DNA of 64,000 nt. Origin: Streptomyces phaeochromogenes. Lineage in GTDB: Bacteria > Actinomycetota > Actinomycetes > Streptomycetales > Streptomycetaceae. The DNA is taken from NCBI RefSeq assembly GCF_001418655.1, contig NZ_LIQZ01000094.1, positions 1 through 64,000 on the forward strand. The letters run 5' to 3'. A program made the position numbers and the translations under genes. Under the pieces are notes generated by a model. The model was not told where the DNA came from and searched no databases. It saw only the letters and a program-made list of their open reading frames with translations. This document shows positions 17,173 through 26,029 of the stretch, one piece after another. Positions within the stretch are counted from its first letter, which is position 1. Each line of letters begins with the position of its first letter.

Positions 17173-18150
17173 ATGTCCCTCACCACAGGACCCGCCGTCC
17201 CCCAGGCGGCCGTCGACAAGAGTCCCGACAGCGGCGGGAAATCCGGTCGCGCTCGCCGAGGCCGCCGATCACTCAGCAAGCACAACCTGACCGGATGGCT
17301 GTTCTCCACGCCGTTCCTGGTGCTGTTCGGCGTCTTCATGCTCTTTCCGATCGTCGCCACGCTCCTGATGAGCTTCACCGACTTCGGCGCCCGCAACGTC
17401 ACCCGCCCGCTGGAGGCGGAGTTCGTCGGCCTGGACAACTACACACAGCTCTTCCAGGACGACAAGTTCCTCAAGGCCCTGTTCAACACCGCCTACTTCG
17501 TGGTCGTCGGCGTCCCCGCGACCATCGTCCTCGGACTGCTGGCGGCGATCCTGCTGAACAACGGCATCGACAGAGCCCGTACGTTGTTCCGGGTCGGTTT
17601 CTACGCGCCGGTCGTCACGACCATCGTCGCCGTGGCCGTCGTCTGGCGCTTCGTGCTCGACCCCTCCGACGGACTGATCGCCTCCCTCGCCTCCGAAGTC
17701 GGCCTGACGGCACCGGACTTCCTCGGCTCGGAGACCTGGGCCATGCCGTCCCTGATCACCATGGCCGTATGGCGGAATCTCGGCACCGTCATGGTGCTGT
17801 GCATCGCCGGCCTCCAGGCGATCCCGGTCGATGTCCGCGAGGCGGCCCGCCTCGACGGTGCCGGCGCCTGGCAGGAACTGCGCCGCATCACCGTCCCGCT
17901 GCTGCGGCCCACCCTGCTGTACGCCACGGTCATCACCACCATCGGTTACCTCAACGTCTTCGAGGAGCCCTTCGTGATGACCCAGGGCGGTCCCTCCGAC
18001 TCCACGCTGACCGTGTCGCTCGACATGTACCGCGAGGGCTTCAACTTCTTCCACATGGGCTACGCCAGCGCCATGGCGTACGTCCTGTTCGTCGTGATCA
18101 TGGGCATCACGGTGCTCCAGCTCCGACTGCTGAAGGACAACACCCGATGA
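17173..18150 (+). CDS. sugar ABC transporter permease (MalF-type)
   Basis: Product of 325 residues with six predicted membrane helices after a basic N-terminal tail. The cytoplasmic EAA loop reads REAARLDGAGAWQELRRITVPLLRP, the contact site for the ATPase. It belongs to the CUT1 family of oligosaccharide importers, with the long-N-terminus MalF-like partner first. It lies 24 bases after the binding-protein gene, and its stop overlaps the start of the second permease (ATGA). Transport specificity is set by the lipoprotein. Confidence 0.92.
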   Translation: MSLTTGPAVPQAAVDKSPDSGGKSGRARRGRRSLSKHNLTGWLFSTPFLVLFGVFMLFPIVATLLMSFTDFGARNVTRPLEAEFVGLDNYTQLFQDDKFLKALFNTAYFVVVGVPATIVLGLLAAILLNNGIDRARTLFRVGFYAPVVTTIVAVAVVWRFVLDPSDGLIASLASEVGLTAPDFLGSETWAMPSLITMAVWRNLGTVMVLCIAGLQAIPVDVREAARLDGAGAWQELRRITVPLLRPTLLYATVITTIGYLNVFEEPFVMTQGGPSDSTLTVSLDMYREGFNFFHMGYASAMAYVLFVVIMGITVLQLRLLKDNTR

Positions 18151-19016
18151 CCGCCGACACGGCCACCAAGGCCCGGACCCCCCGCCGCACCGGACGGATG
18201 CGCACCCCGCTGCTCTACACGATCGCCTCGGTCGCGCTGCTGGTGATGGCCGCCCCGTTCCTGTGGATGGCGCTGTCCGCGTTCAAGACGAAGCAGGACC
18301 TCACGGCGAGCCCGCCCGTGTGGATCCCCTCCCGGTGGACGCTGGACAACTTCACGGCCCTGCTCGACCAGCTCGACATGCCGCAGTACTTCCTCAACTC
18401 GCTGATCGTGGCCGTCCTGGTGACCGTCAGCAACCTGCTGTTCTGCTCCATGCTCGGCTACGCGCTGGCCAAGCTCGACTTCACCGGGCGTTCCAAGGTC
18501 TTCGCGATCGTGCTCGCCGCCCTGATGGTGCCCGGCAACCTCATGATCCTGCCGCTGTACGTGCTGATGAACGGCCTCGGCCTGATCGACACGTACGCCG
18601 GTCTCGTACTGCCTTTCGCGGCCGGTGCGTTCGGGGTGTTCCTGATGCGTCAGTTCATGCTCTCCGTGCCCGACGAGCTGCTGGAGGCGGCCCGCCTCGA
18701 CGGGGCGGGGGAGTGGTACATCTTCTGGCGGATCGTGATGCCGCTGGTCAAACCCGCTCTCGCAACCCTGACGATCTTCACCTTCCTCGGCTCCTGGAAC
18801 AACTTCATCTGGCCCCTGATCGCCACCAACGACCCGGACAAGTACACCCTGCCGGTGGCGTTGGCGACCTTCGCCAACGATCCCAACCGCACGGTCGGCG
18901 GCGGCAACGGCATGCTCATGGCCGGCTCACTCCTCGTCGTACTCCCGGTCCTGGCCGTCTTCATCGTCCTGCAACGGCACTTCACGCAGGGCATCGCCAC
19001 CGCAGGCCTGAAGTAA
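18147..19016 (+). CDS. sugar ABC transporter permease (MalG-type)
   Basis: Product of 289 residues with six membrane helices. It is the MalG-like partner: conserved SAFKTKQDL near residue 45 and an EAA loop LLEAARLDGAGEWYIFWRIVMPLVKP. The ATG overlaps the TGA of the preceding permease, indicating translational coupling and a heterodimeric channel. The C-terminus HFTQGIATAGLK is the usual end for this family. Together with the lipoprotein it forms a CUT1 importer that needs an ATPase from elsewhere in the genome. Confidence 0.92.
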   Translation: MTADTATKARTPRRTGRMRTPLLYTIASVALLVMAAPFLWMALSAFKTKQDLTASPPVWIPSRWTLDNFTALLDQLDMPQYFLNSLIVAVLVTVSNLLFCSMLGYALAKLDFTGRSKVFAIVLAALMVPGNLMILPLYVLMNGLGLIDTYAGLVLPFAAGAFGVFLMRQFMLSVPDELLEAARLDGAGEWYIFWRIVMPLVKPALATLTIFTFLGSWNNFIWPLIATNDPDKYTLPVALATFANDPNRTVGGGNGMLMAGSLLVVLPVLAVFIVLQRHFTQGIATAGLK

Positions 19017-19152
19017 CCCCCGCCCGGCGCCTCTTCCCTCGGCCTTCCTGCACCTGCTCCTCCCGGCCTCCCGCACCCGCCGGTCGCCTCGCCGCGACCC
19101 CCGGGCCGGTCGCCGTGCCACCACCCCCACACCAGAAAGACAGAAACGGACG

Positions 19153-20355
19153 ATGACGCACACCACCACCCGCTTCCCCGACGGCTTCCTGTGGGGCGCC
19201 TCCACCGCCGCCCACCAGATCGAGGGAAACAACGTCAACAGCGACTGGTGGCGCAAGGAGCACGACCCCGCCGCCGGGATCGCCGAACCCAGCCTGGACG
19301 CCTGTGACAGCTACCACCGCTGGGAGCAGGACATGGACCTGCTCGCCGAACTGGGCTTCACCGACTACCGGTTCAGCATCGAGTGGGCACGCATCGAGCC
19401 GGTCCGCGGCACCTTCTCCCGCGCGGAGATCGCCCACTACCGCCGTATGGTCGAAGGAGCTCTCGCCCGCGGGCTGCGTCCCATGGTGACCCTGCACCAC
19501 TTCACCGTTCCGCAGTGGTTCGAGGACTTCGGCGGCTGGACCACCGACGGCGCCGTCGACCTCTTCGCCCGTTACGTCGAGGAGTGCGCGCCCGTCATCG
19601 CCGACGGTGTACGGCATGTGTGCACCATCAACGAGCCGAACATGATCGCCGTCATGGCGGGAGCCGCGAAGGCCGGAGACAAGGGCTTCCCGCCCGCGGG
19701 CCTGCCCACCCCCGACGAGGAGACCACCCGCGCGGTGATCGCCGCGCACCAGACGGCCGTCAAGACCATCCGTGCCCAGCACCCCGACGTCGAGGTGGGC
19801 TGGACCATCGCGAACCAGGTCTATCAGGCCCTGCCCGGCGCCGAGCAGGTCACCGCCGACTACCGTCACCCCCGCGAGGACGTCTTCATCGAGGCCGCCC
19901 GTGGCGACGACTGGATCGGCGTGCAGTCCTACACCCGCACCAAGATCGCCTCCGAGGGTCCCGTCCCGGCCCCCGACGACGTCGAACGCACCCTGACGCA
20001 GTGGGAGTACTACCCGACCGCTGTCGGCCACGCCCTGCGCCACACCGCCGAGGTCATCGGCGACGACACACCACTGATCGTCACCGAGAACGGCATCGCC
20101 ACCGCGGACGACAGCCGTCGCGTCGACTACTACACCGGCGCCCTCGGCGCGGTCGCCGCCGCCATCGAGGACGGCCTGAACGTCCAGGGCTACCTTGCGT
20201 GGAGCGCCCTGGACAACTACGAATGGGGCTCCTTCAAGCCGACCTTCGGACTGATCGCCGTGGACCCGACCACCTTCGAGCGCACCGCGAAGCCGTCCGC
20301 CGTGTGGCTCGGCAGCCTGGGCCGCGACCGCGCCCTGCCGCGCACCGAGTCCTGA
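19153..20355 (+). CDS. GH1 family beta-glucosidase
   Basis: Product of 400 residues, somewhat short for GH1. The N-terminal signature FPDGFLWGASTAAHQIEG is present. The acid/base motif TINEPN places Glu at residue 161 and the nucleophile motif VTENG places Glu at residue 312; the C-terminal YLAWSALDNYEWGSFKPTFGL is the conserved aglycone-side loop. There is no signal peptide, so it acts in the cytoplasm on imported disaccharides or oligosaccharides, releasing glucose or another hexose. It lies 136 bases after the permeases. A strong hairpin follows its stop. Linkage preference is unknown; context suggests beta-glucans. Confidence 0.92.
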   Translation: MTHTTTRFPDGFLWGASTAAHQIEGNNVNSDWWRKEHDPAAGIAEPSLDACDSYHRWEQDMDLLAELGFTDYRFSIEWARIEPVRGTFSRAEIAHYRRMVEGALARGLRPMVTLHHFTVPQWFEDFGGWTTDGAVDLFARYVEECAPVIADGVRHVCTINEPNMIAVMAGAAKAGDKGFPPAGLPTPDEETTRAVIAAHQTAVKTIRAQHPDVEVGWTIANQVYQALPGAEQVTADYRHPREDVFIEAARGDDWIGVQSYTRTKIASEGPVPAPDDVERTLTQWEYYPTAVGHALRHTAEVIGDDTPLIVTENGIATADDSRRVDYYTGALGAVAAAIEDGLNVQGYLAWSALDNYEWGSFKPTFGLIAVDPTTFERTAKPSAVWLGSLGRDRALPRTES

Positions 20356-20370
20356 CACCCCTCAAGACCC

Positions 20371-20405
20371 GGGAGCCGGCCGGCACCTGACACCGGCCGG
20401 CTCCC
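20371..20405 (+). terminator. hairpin terminator or attenuator after GH1
   Basis: A perfect 13-bp inverted repeat (GGGAGCCGGCCGG and complement) with a 9-base loop lies 15 bases after the GH1 stop and 128 bases before the GH144-like gene. It is very stable. It should end or reduce transcription into the exported enzyme gene, which may have its own promoter. Confidence 0.75.
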
Positions 20406-20532
20406 GTCCCCCCTCGCACGCGTACGGACCCGCCCCTCCGCACCACAATCCGGCACTACCGCACCAACCGCGCACCACGGACACGCACCCTTCCGCCTGC
20501 CTGCCTTCCCACAGCACAGGAGTCAGAGCCGC

Positions 20533-21981
20533 ATGAACCGTCGTAGCTTCCTCACCGCCGCCGCAACCACTGCCGCGGCCACCTGCGCCACGTCCCTCAC
20601 GGCAACCACCGCCACAGCAACTACCGCCACCGCGGCGAACGTCGCCCCAGCCGTACGGACCGACGCGGAACGCCGGCTGTTGCGCGACTGGTTCGTCGCG
20701 ACCCACCGCTCCATGGAGGCCATGACGACCGAACTCGGCCTGGCCGCCGACAAGATCGACGTCAGCGGGAGCGGTACGCCGGTGCCGTCCGCGCAGACCT
20801 CACCGACCAACATCGGCTGCGGTCTGTGGTCCACCGTCGCAGCCGCCGGACTCGGCGTCATTTCCGCCGCCACCATGCGCCGTCGGCTGGCTCGCACGGT
20901 CGCCGCCGTGGAACGCTTGGAGCGAGCCCACGGCTTCTGGTTCAACTGGTATGACGCGCACGACGGTTCACTGCTGACGACCTGGCCGGAGACCGGCGAC
21001 CCCGTGCGTCCGTTCCTGTCCAGCGTCGACAACGCGTGGCTGGTGACCGGCCTGCGCATCGCCGCGCACACGGACCCCGCCCTGCGCCCCCGCGTCGCCG
21101 CCCTCCTCGCCGACGCCGACTGGTCGTACTACTACACTCCCTACGACCCGGCCGACCCGGTCGCCGGCCCCGGACAACTGCGTGGCGGCTTCTGGCCGGA
21201 CAAGCCGGGCAAGGGCGAACCCACCGGCCACCACTACGGCGCCCTCAACACCGAGCCCCGCATGGCCAGTTACCTCGGCATCGCCGACGGCTCACTGCCC
21301 ACCGAGCACTACTGGCACCTGATGCGCACCCTGCTTCCGGGAGCGGGCCAGGAACAGGAACCGCAGGGCGAGTACGTCGAGATCGACGGCGTACGCGTCT
21401 GGGAGGGCCACTACACCTACCGGGGCCGGAAGCTCGTTCCCACCTGGGGTGGCTCCATGTTCGAGGCGTTGATGGTCCCGCTGTTCGTGCCCGAACCGGA
21501 GTGGTCCCCACGCTCCTGGGGCACCACCCACCGTCGCTACGTCCGCAGCCAGATCGAACACGGCCTGATCGAGGAGGACTACGGCTACTGGGGCTTCTCC
21601 CCGGCCTCCATCCCCGCCGGCGGCTACCGCGAGTACGGGGTCGACGGGATAGGCATGCAGGAGGAGGGCTACAACTCCCTGGGCGTCGTCACCCCGCACG
21701 CCTCCTTCCTCGCCCTGCCCCAGGCCCCGGCCGAGGCCCTCACCAACCTCCGCGCCCTCGACCGAGCCTTCGGCGCCTACGACGACCGCTACGGCTTCCG
21801 CGACTCCGTCGACGTCACCACCGGTCGCGTAAGCGACTTCGTCCTCGCCCTCGACCAGGGCATGATCACCGCGGCCATCGCCCAACACCTGCACCCGGGC
21901 CTGCTCCAAACGCCGTTCCGCACGGCGGGCTTCCACACCCGCGTACGCCCGCTGCTCGGCAAGGAGCGGTTCTCCCTTTAG
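20533..21981 (+). CDS. Tat-exported GH144-like (Glycoamylase-fold) glucanase
   Basis: Product of 482 residues. It begins NRRSFLTAAATTAAATCATS, a twin-arginine signal followed by a Thr/Ala-rich stretch to about residue 38. The core shows features of the Glycoamylase Pfam domain found in GH144 endo-beta-1,2-glucanases: an (alpha/alpha)6 pattern, WYDAHDGSLL, LSSVDNAWLVTGLRIA, WGGSMFEALMVPLFV, YWGFSPASIPAGGYREYG and a late TPHASFLAL segment. It probably cuts a polymeric glucan outside the cell and supplies fragments to the ABC importer. AGGAG lies upstream of the ATG. Family membership is from remembered motifs; the beta-1,2 specificity is inference. Confidence 0.75.
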   Translation: MNRRSFLTAAATTAAATCATSLTATTATATTATAANVAPAVRTDAERRLLRDWFVATHRSMEAMTTELGLAADKIDVSGSGTPVPSAQTSPTNIGCGLWSTVAAAGLGVISAATMRRRLARTVAAVERLERAHGFWFNWYDAHDGSLLTTWPETGDPVRPFLSSVDNAWLVTGLRIAAHTDPALRPRVAALLADADWSYYYTPYDPADPVAGPGQLRGGFWPDKPGKGEPTGHHYGALNTEPRMASYLGIADGSLPTEHYWHLMRTLLPGAGQEQEPQGEYVEIDGVRVWEGHYTYRGRKLVPTWGGSMFEALMVPLFVPEPEWSPRSWGTTHRRYVRSQIEHGLIEEDYGYWGFSPASIPAGGYREYGVDGIGMQEEGYNSLGVVTPHASFLALPQAPAEALTNLRALDRAFGAYDDRYGFRDSVDVTTGRVSDFVLALDQGMITAAIAQHLHPGLLQTPFRTAGFHTRVRPLLGKERFSL

Positions 21982-22009
21982 ACGGGAGGGGTATCGCCGC
22001 CGGGCCATG

Positions 22010-22026
22010 AGCGGATTTCCTCCGCT
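22010..22026. terminator. short hairpin between converging genes
   Basis: AGCGGA-TTTCC-TCCGCT forms a 6-bp stem with a 5-base loop between the converging GH144-like gene (ends 21981) and DUF4240 gene (ends 22060). A weak but well-placed terminator candidate. Confidence 0.4.
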
Positions 22027-22059
22027 GCTCGACCTGGCGTCGGTACTGCGGGTTTCCAC

Positions 22060-22602
22060 TTACTCAAGGTGCAGAGCTGCCAAGCGTGGCAGTCGGCGAG
22101 ACATTTCGTCTTGGTCATCGAAGTTGAAGTCCCAAGCCAGGTCCAGGTCCAGGTTCGGGTATCGGATGGTGAACGCGTCGTCAGGGAGTCGCTTGCCGGT
22201 CGCCGTGATGTGTGCGTTCCAGGCGATGGTCAGCGTCTCCTCACAATTGAGATCGATTCCGTCGGCCGCTGCAGCTCGCACGGCGGGCATGTCTGCGAGG
22301 GCATCGGGGTCAGCCCCTATGCGCTCGAAGACCTCGCGTCCCTGCGCGATCAACCAGCCACGGAAGTAGTCGAAGCCGTCGTCGGAGCATCCGCCGTTGA
22401 CCGCGTAGGCAGCGGCCCACAGAGGATTCGTGTAGGAGTCGGCCATCAGGTTCCACAACACCTGCTGAGCGGCGACGATCTCCTCGGCCGGGTGCGTGGC
22501 CAGCAGCGAGGTTGTGCGGCGGGCAACCTCTTCCGCGTCGTTCGGGTCGGGTGTCTGGTTGCGGGCTGCCTCGATGAGCTGCCAGAACCGCTGTGTGTTC
22601 AT
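22060..22602 (-). CDS. DUF4240 domain protein
   Basis: Product of 180 residues beginning MNTQRFWQLIEAARNQ, the typical start of DUF4240 proteins, followed by ANGLIY-like helices (QVLWNLMADSYTNPLWAAAYAVNGGCSDDGFDYFRGWLIAQGREVF). The family is widespread in Streptomyces, has no known function, and is sometimes linked to toxin-immunity regions. Nothing of that sort is seen around it here. ATG at 22602 chosen from family conservation; the frame extends further upstream without support. Confidence 0.85.
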   Translation of the reverse strand: MNTQRFWQLIEAARNQTPDPNDAEEVARRTTSLLATHPAEEIVAAQQVLWNLMADSYTNPLWAAAYAVNGGCSDDGFDYFRGWLIAQGREVFERIGADPDALADMPAVRAAAADGIDLNCEETLTIAWNAHITATGKRLPDDAFTIRYPNLDLDLAWDFNFDDQDEMSRRLPRLAALHLE

Positions 22603-22681
22603 GGCTGCAGAGCATGCCAGGAGGCACTGACAACGCACTGGAGCCGGAAGGCCGGCCTGCCGGAACTCCCACGTTGCCTGT

Positions 22682-23893
22682 TCAGCTCCGCGGGACATCC
22701 CTGACGAACACGATCCCGTCGCTGTTCGCCAGGTGGGCCGGGTCGAAAGGGGCGTAGCCGAACCAGGGGGAGACGCGGGGTGCGGGGACGGTGTTGCCGA
22801 GGGCGGTGGTCAGTCGCGGGGCGTTGATGACGTAGCGGTCGTCCGGGAGTTCGTAGAGGAGGCCTTCGAGGGTGTTCGGCGGTGGGGTGCCCACTCCCTG
22901 GTGGCGGATCGTGCCGAGGGCCGTGGCCACGAAGGCGTACTCCTTGCCGAGTCGGGCGCTCACCAGGGCACCGGCGCTCCACCACTCCACCCGTCCCTGC
23001 CACATCTGCATGGAGCTCTTCTCCCGCTGGAGGTGGGAGTTTCCGGCATGGACGAGTGCCGGTCCCCGGGCGGCGACGGCCAGGAGGTTGTGGGACATCA
23101 TCAGGTCCCGCAGCGCGCACAGCCGTGTCATGCGGGCCGGTGAGGTGTCGGCCATCGAGTGGTGGTAGCGCAGGAGGCCGGTCGCGGTGCGTCCGTACAG
23201 GCGCGCCCGGTCCAGGTCGTCCCGCGAGGTCGTCGAGATCAGGTGCGGCGTCTGTGCATCCAGCAGTGCCACCAGGTCGTCGGCGAGCAGCCGGAGCCGA
23301 CCGGCCTCGGCCGACTGACCCACGGACTGGGACGGGTCCAGCATCGCGGCGGGATCGGTCCACCGGTCGTCGGCGCCGAGCAGGTGGTCGAGTGTTTCCG
23401 CGGTGCAGGGCAACAGGTCCGCGTCCACCCAGGTCGAGAGGTAGTCGTGGAGTCCGGTGAGTGCCTGCCGGGGGCTCGCGGCGGCCGTGATCTCCAGCGG
23501 GCCGTCGAAACCCGCGAAGCGGAGCCGCTCGGACGCGGGCCGGCCCTCGTTGTGGGTGCGCATCCAGCGTACGAGCTCGCGGTTGGCCGCGGACGCGCCC
23601 CAGCCGTGGCTGAATCCGTGCTCCATGACCTCGTCGAGAGTGCCCGTGCCCGAGGTGACGTAGTCGTCCACGACCAGGCCCATCATGCAGTCGCTCTCGA
23701 TCGCGATCGTCCTGTAGCCCTCCTGCTCGACGAGCTGTTGGAAGAGTTCGTTGCGCAGGTCGAGCAGGGTGTCCTCGCCGTGGGTGGGCTCCCCCAGCGC
23801 GAGCAGGCGAGGGCGGGCCGGAAGCAGCCTCATGACGGCGGCAGCGTCGAAAGCGTGGACGGCATGGACGGCGTCCTTGATGTCAGTAGCCAT
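22682..23893 (-). CDS. erythromycin esterase-like protein
   Basis: Product of 403 residues of the erythromycin esterase (EreA/EreB-like) family. The motif LGEPTHGED gives the conserved His at about residue 38, followed by TIAIESD and later HAGNSHL. Family members hydrolyse the macrolactone of 14-membered macrolides, but many Streptomyces members have other or unknown substrates. No signal peptide. It is divergent from a MerR/TioE-type regulator with only 58 bases between starts and two small palindromes there, so expression is probably induced through that regulator. Confidence 0.88.
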   Translation of the reverse strand: MATDIKDAVHAVHAFDAAAVMRLLPARPRLLALGEPTHGEDTLLDLRNELFQQLVEQEGYRTIAIESDCMMGLVVDDYVTSGTGTLDEVMEHGFSHGWGASAANRELVRWMRTHNEGRPASERLRFAGFDGPLEITAAASPRQALTGLHDYLSTWVDADLLPCTAETLDHLLGADDRWTDPAAMLDPSQSVGQSAEAGRLRLLADDLVALLDAQTPHLISTTSRDDLDRARLYGRTATGLLRYHHSMADTSPARMTRLCALRDLMMSHNLLAVAARGPALVHAGNSHLQREKSSMQMWQGRVEWWSAGALVSARLGKEYAFVATALGTIRHQGVGTPPPNTLEGLLYELPDDRYVINAPRLTTALGNTVPAPRVSPWFGYAPFDPAHLANSDGIVFVRDVPRS

Positions 23894-23899
23894 GCCTTA

Positions 23900-23923
23900 A
23901 ACGGTATCGTTGAACCATCGGTT
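23900..23923. promoter_or_regulatory. probable MerR operator, two small palindromes
   Basis: AACGGTATCGTT (23900-23911) and AACCATCGGTT (23913-23923) are adjacent short palindromes in the intergenic space between the esterase-like gene and the MerR gene. Their position over both promoters fits control by a MerR-family protein. Confidence 0.5.
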
Positions 23924-23951
23924 GAAACTTTTTCGCGATATCGGCAGGGTC

Positions 23952-24701
23952 ATGGGGCGAAACCTTCAAAACGGTGAGCGGCTCAGGCCGGTTGATCTGG
24001 CGCGCGGGCACGGTCTGTCCACGCAGGCGGTCAGGAACTACGAGGAGGCCGGCATCCTGCCGGCAGCTGACCGCACACCCGCCGGATACCGGACCTATAC
24101 CTCTCTGCACGCGCGGGCCCTGCGCGCGTTTCTCGCCCTCGTGCCCGGCCACGGCCATCAGACGGCGACATCGATCATGCGGGCCGTGAACCAGGGCGAG
24201 GTCGATGAGGCGTTCCGTCTCATCGATGACAGCCACGCCCAACTCCTCGACGACCGGCGGACCCTCCAAGCCGTGGAGAGCGCCCTCCGCGACCTGGAGC
24301 CCACCGCGGCGCCGGAGCCCGATGTGGCTTCTGGGCCCGACGCGAGTTCCGGGCTCGCCGACAGGTTCATCGGGCCGCTGGCGGAAGAGCTCGGGATCCG
24401 GCCCGCGACCCTGCGCAAATGGGAGCGCGCCGGGCTGATGCGTCCGCGCCGAGACCCGATGACCGGGTACCGCGTCTACGACGAGTCCGACGTACGGGAT
24501 GCCCGGCTGGCCCACCAACTCCGGCGGGGCGGCTACCTGTTGGAGCAGATCGCTCCGCTGATCGCCCAGGTACGGTCGGCCGGCGGGCTGGAGCCGCTGG
24601 AGGCCGCGCTGTCCGACTGGCGAGGCCGGGTATCGGCCCGCGGGCGCGCGATGCTGACCGGGGCCGCCGAGCTGGAGGCGTACCTCCGCGAGCGCGGATG
24701 A
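23952..24701 (+). CDS. MerR-family regulator, TioE type with two MerR domains
   Basis: Product of 249 residues from ATG 23952 (a TTG at 23910 lies inside the presumed operator). Two MerR-type helix-turn-helix units are visible: LRPVDLARGHGLSTQAVRNYEEAGILP with AGYRTYT (about 9-50), and LGIRPATLRKWERAGLMRPRRDPMTGYRVYD (about 148-180). This doubled layout is that of TioE-family regulators named from the thiocoraline cluster. It may bind as a pseudo-dimer. The divergent erythromycin-esterase-like gene is the probable target. Effector unknown. Confidence 0.85.
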   Translation: MGRNLQNGERLRPVDLARGHGLSTQAVRNYEEAGILPAADRTPAGYRTYTSLHARALRAFLALVPGHGHQTATSIMRAVNQGEVDEAFRLIDDSHAQLLDDRRTLQAVESALRDLEPTAAPEPDVASGPDASSGLADRFIGPLAEELGIRPATLRKWERAGLMRPRRDPMTGYRVYDESDVRDARLAHQLRRGGYLLEQIAPLIAQVRSAGGLEPLEAALSDWRGRVSARGRAMLTGAAELEAYLRERG

Positions 24702-24846
24702 GCCGCCGGACGTCGGGCGACGAGAGCAATGGCCACTGCGCCACCGGGCGTATCGGGGAGCCGGAACGAGTACCGGCTGGGACGCAGACGCAGACGTGGA
24801 TGCGGACGTAGACGTGGACCTGGTCGCGCTGTCGCGGGTCCGGCCG

Positions 24847-25866
24847 TCAGCGGCGTCGTAGTGCCGGGTCGAGCAGGGCGGGCGGAGTGTCGTTCTTCTC
24901 GTGTGCGGCCAGGTCGGTGCCGGGGGCGACGATGGTGTCGATGGCATCCAGTACGTCGGCCGTGAGCACGGTGTCGGCCGCGGCGAGCTGCGAGTGCAGA
25001 TGGTCCAGCGTGCGGGGACCGATCAGCGCACTGGTCACGGCCGGGTGCGCGGTCACGAATCCGAGCGCGAGCTGGATCATGGTCAGGCCGGCCTCGTCGG
25101 CGACTTCGGCCAGCTGCTCGACGGCGTCGAGCCTCGCCCGGTTGGAGGGGATCGCGGTGTCGAAGCGCTGCGGCATGAACGCCGAGCGGCTGGTGGTGAT
25201 GTCCCGGCCCTCGCGGATCGCACCCGACAGCCAGCCCGAGGCCAGCGGGCTCCAGGCCAGCACGCCGAGCCCGTACTCCTCGGTCACGGGCAGGACGTGG
25301 GTCTCGATGCCGCGCTGCAGGATCGAGTAGCTGGGCTGTTCGGTGACGTAGCGGCTCAGGTGGTGCTCGCGGGCGGCCCACTGTGCCTGCACGATGCGGT
25401 ACGCCGGGAAGGTCGAGGAGCCGAAGTACCGGATCTTTCCCGCGCGTTGGAGGTCGGTGAGGGCCGACAGCGTCTCCTCGTCGCCGGTGGTCGGGTCCCA
25501 CCGGTGGATCTGGTAGAGATCGACGTGATCGACACCGAGGCGGCGCAGGCTGTTGTCCAGCGAGGTGACCAGCCAGCGGCGCGAGCTGCCCCGATGGTTG
25601 CGCTCGTCGCCCATGGGCAGGGTCGCCTTCGTGGCCAGCACGATGTCGTCGCGGCGGCCGGCGATGGCCTTGCCGACCATCTCCTCGGACTCGCCGCCGC
25701 TGTACGCGTCGGCGGTGTCGATGACATTGATCCCGCCTTCGAGGGCGGCATCGACGACTGCGGTGGCCTCGTCCTGCGTGGTGCGCCCGATCCTGCCGAA
25801 GTTCATCGCGCCGAGCGCGAGGGAGCTGACCTGCACACCGGTGCGGCCCAAGGTGCGGTACTGCAT
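24847..25866 (-). CDS. aldo/keto reductase
   Basis: Product of 339 residues with a complete AKR catalytic set: DTADAYSGG (Asp and Tyr), VLATKAT (Lys) and LYQIHRWD (His). The N-terminus MQYRTLGRTGVQVSSLALGAMNFG is the normal strand start of the barrel. It reduces aldehydes or ketones with NADPH in the cytoplasm. It belongs to the YghZ/PdxI-like general AKR group. It is divergent from a TetR gene, and two palindromic operators lie between them. An imperfect hexamer repeat (near 24780-24820) lies just beyond its stop. Confidence 0.92.
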   Translation of the reverse strand: MQYRTLGRTGVQVSSLALGAMNFGRIGRTTQDEATAVVDAALEGGINVIDTADAYSGGESEEMVGKAIAGRRDDIVLATKATLPMGDERNHRGSSRRWLVTSLDNSLRRLGVDHVDLYQIHRWDPTTGDEETLSALTDLQRAGKIRYFGSSTFPAYRIVQAQWAAREHHLSRYVTEQPSYSILQRGIETHVLPVTEEYGLGVLAWSPLASGWLSGAIREGRDITTSRSAFMPQRFDTAIPSNRARLDAVEQLAEVADEAGLTMIQLALGFVTAHPAVTSALIGPRTLDHLHSQLAAADTVLTADVLDAIDTIVAPGTDLAAHEKNDTPPALLDPALRRR

Positions 25867-25949
25867 GACCGTGATCCTCCATTGCGGGTGAAGCGTGGTG
25901 TCACTGCATGGCTTGGTTGTCGGGCCCCTGCTCTGGCATCATGAGCAAA

Positions 25950-25987
25950 CGGAACCTCGTTCCGGAACGATACGGAACATTGTTCCG
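25950..25987. promoter_or_regulatory. two TetR-type operators
   Basis: CGGAAC-CTC-GTTCCG (25950-25964) and CGGAACA-T-TGTTCCG (25973-25987) are near-identical palindromes with centres 23 bases apart. They lie between the divergent aldo/keto reductase and TetR genes. They very likely bind the TetR protein encoded at 26030. Confidence 0.8.
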
Positions 25988-26029
25988 TTTAGCAAGCTCG
26001 ACGGTGGAGCGACAGCGGAGGGAGACGCG

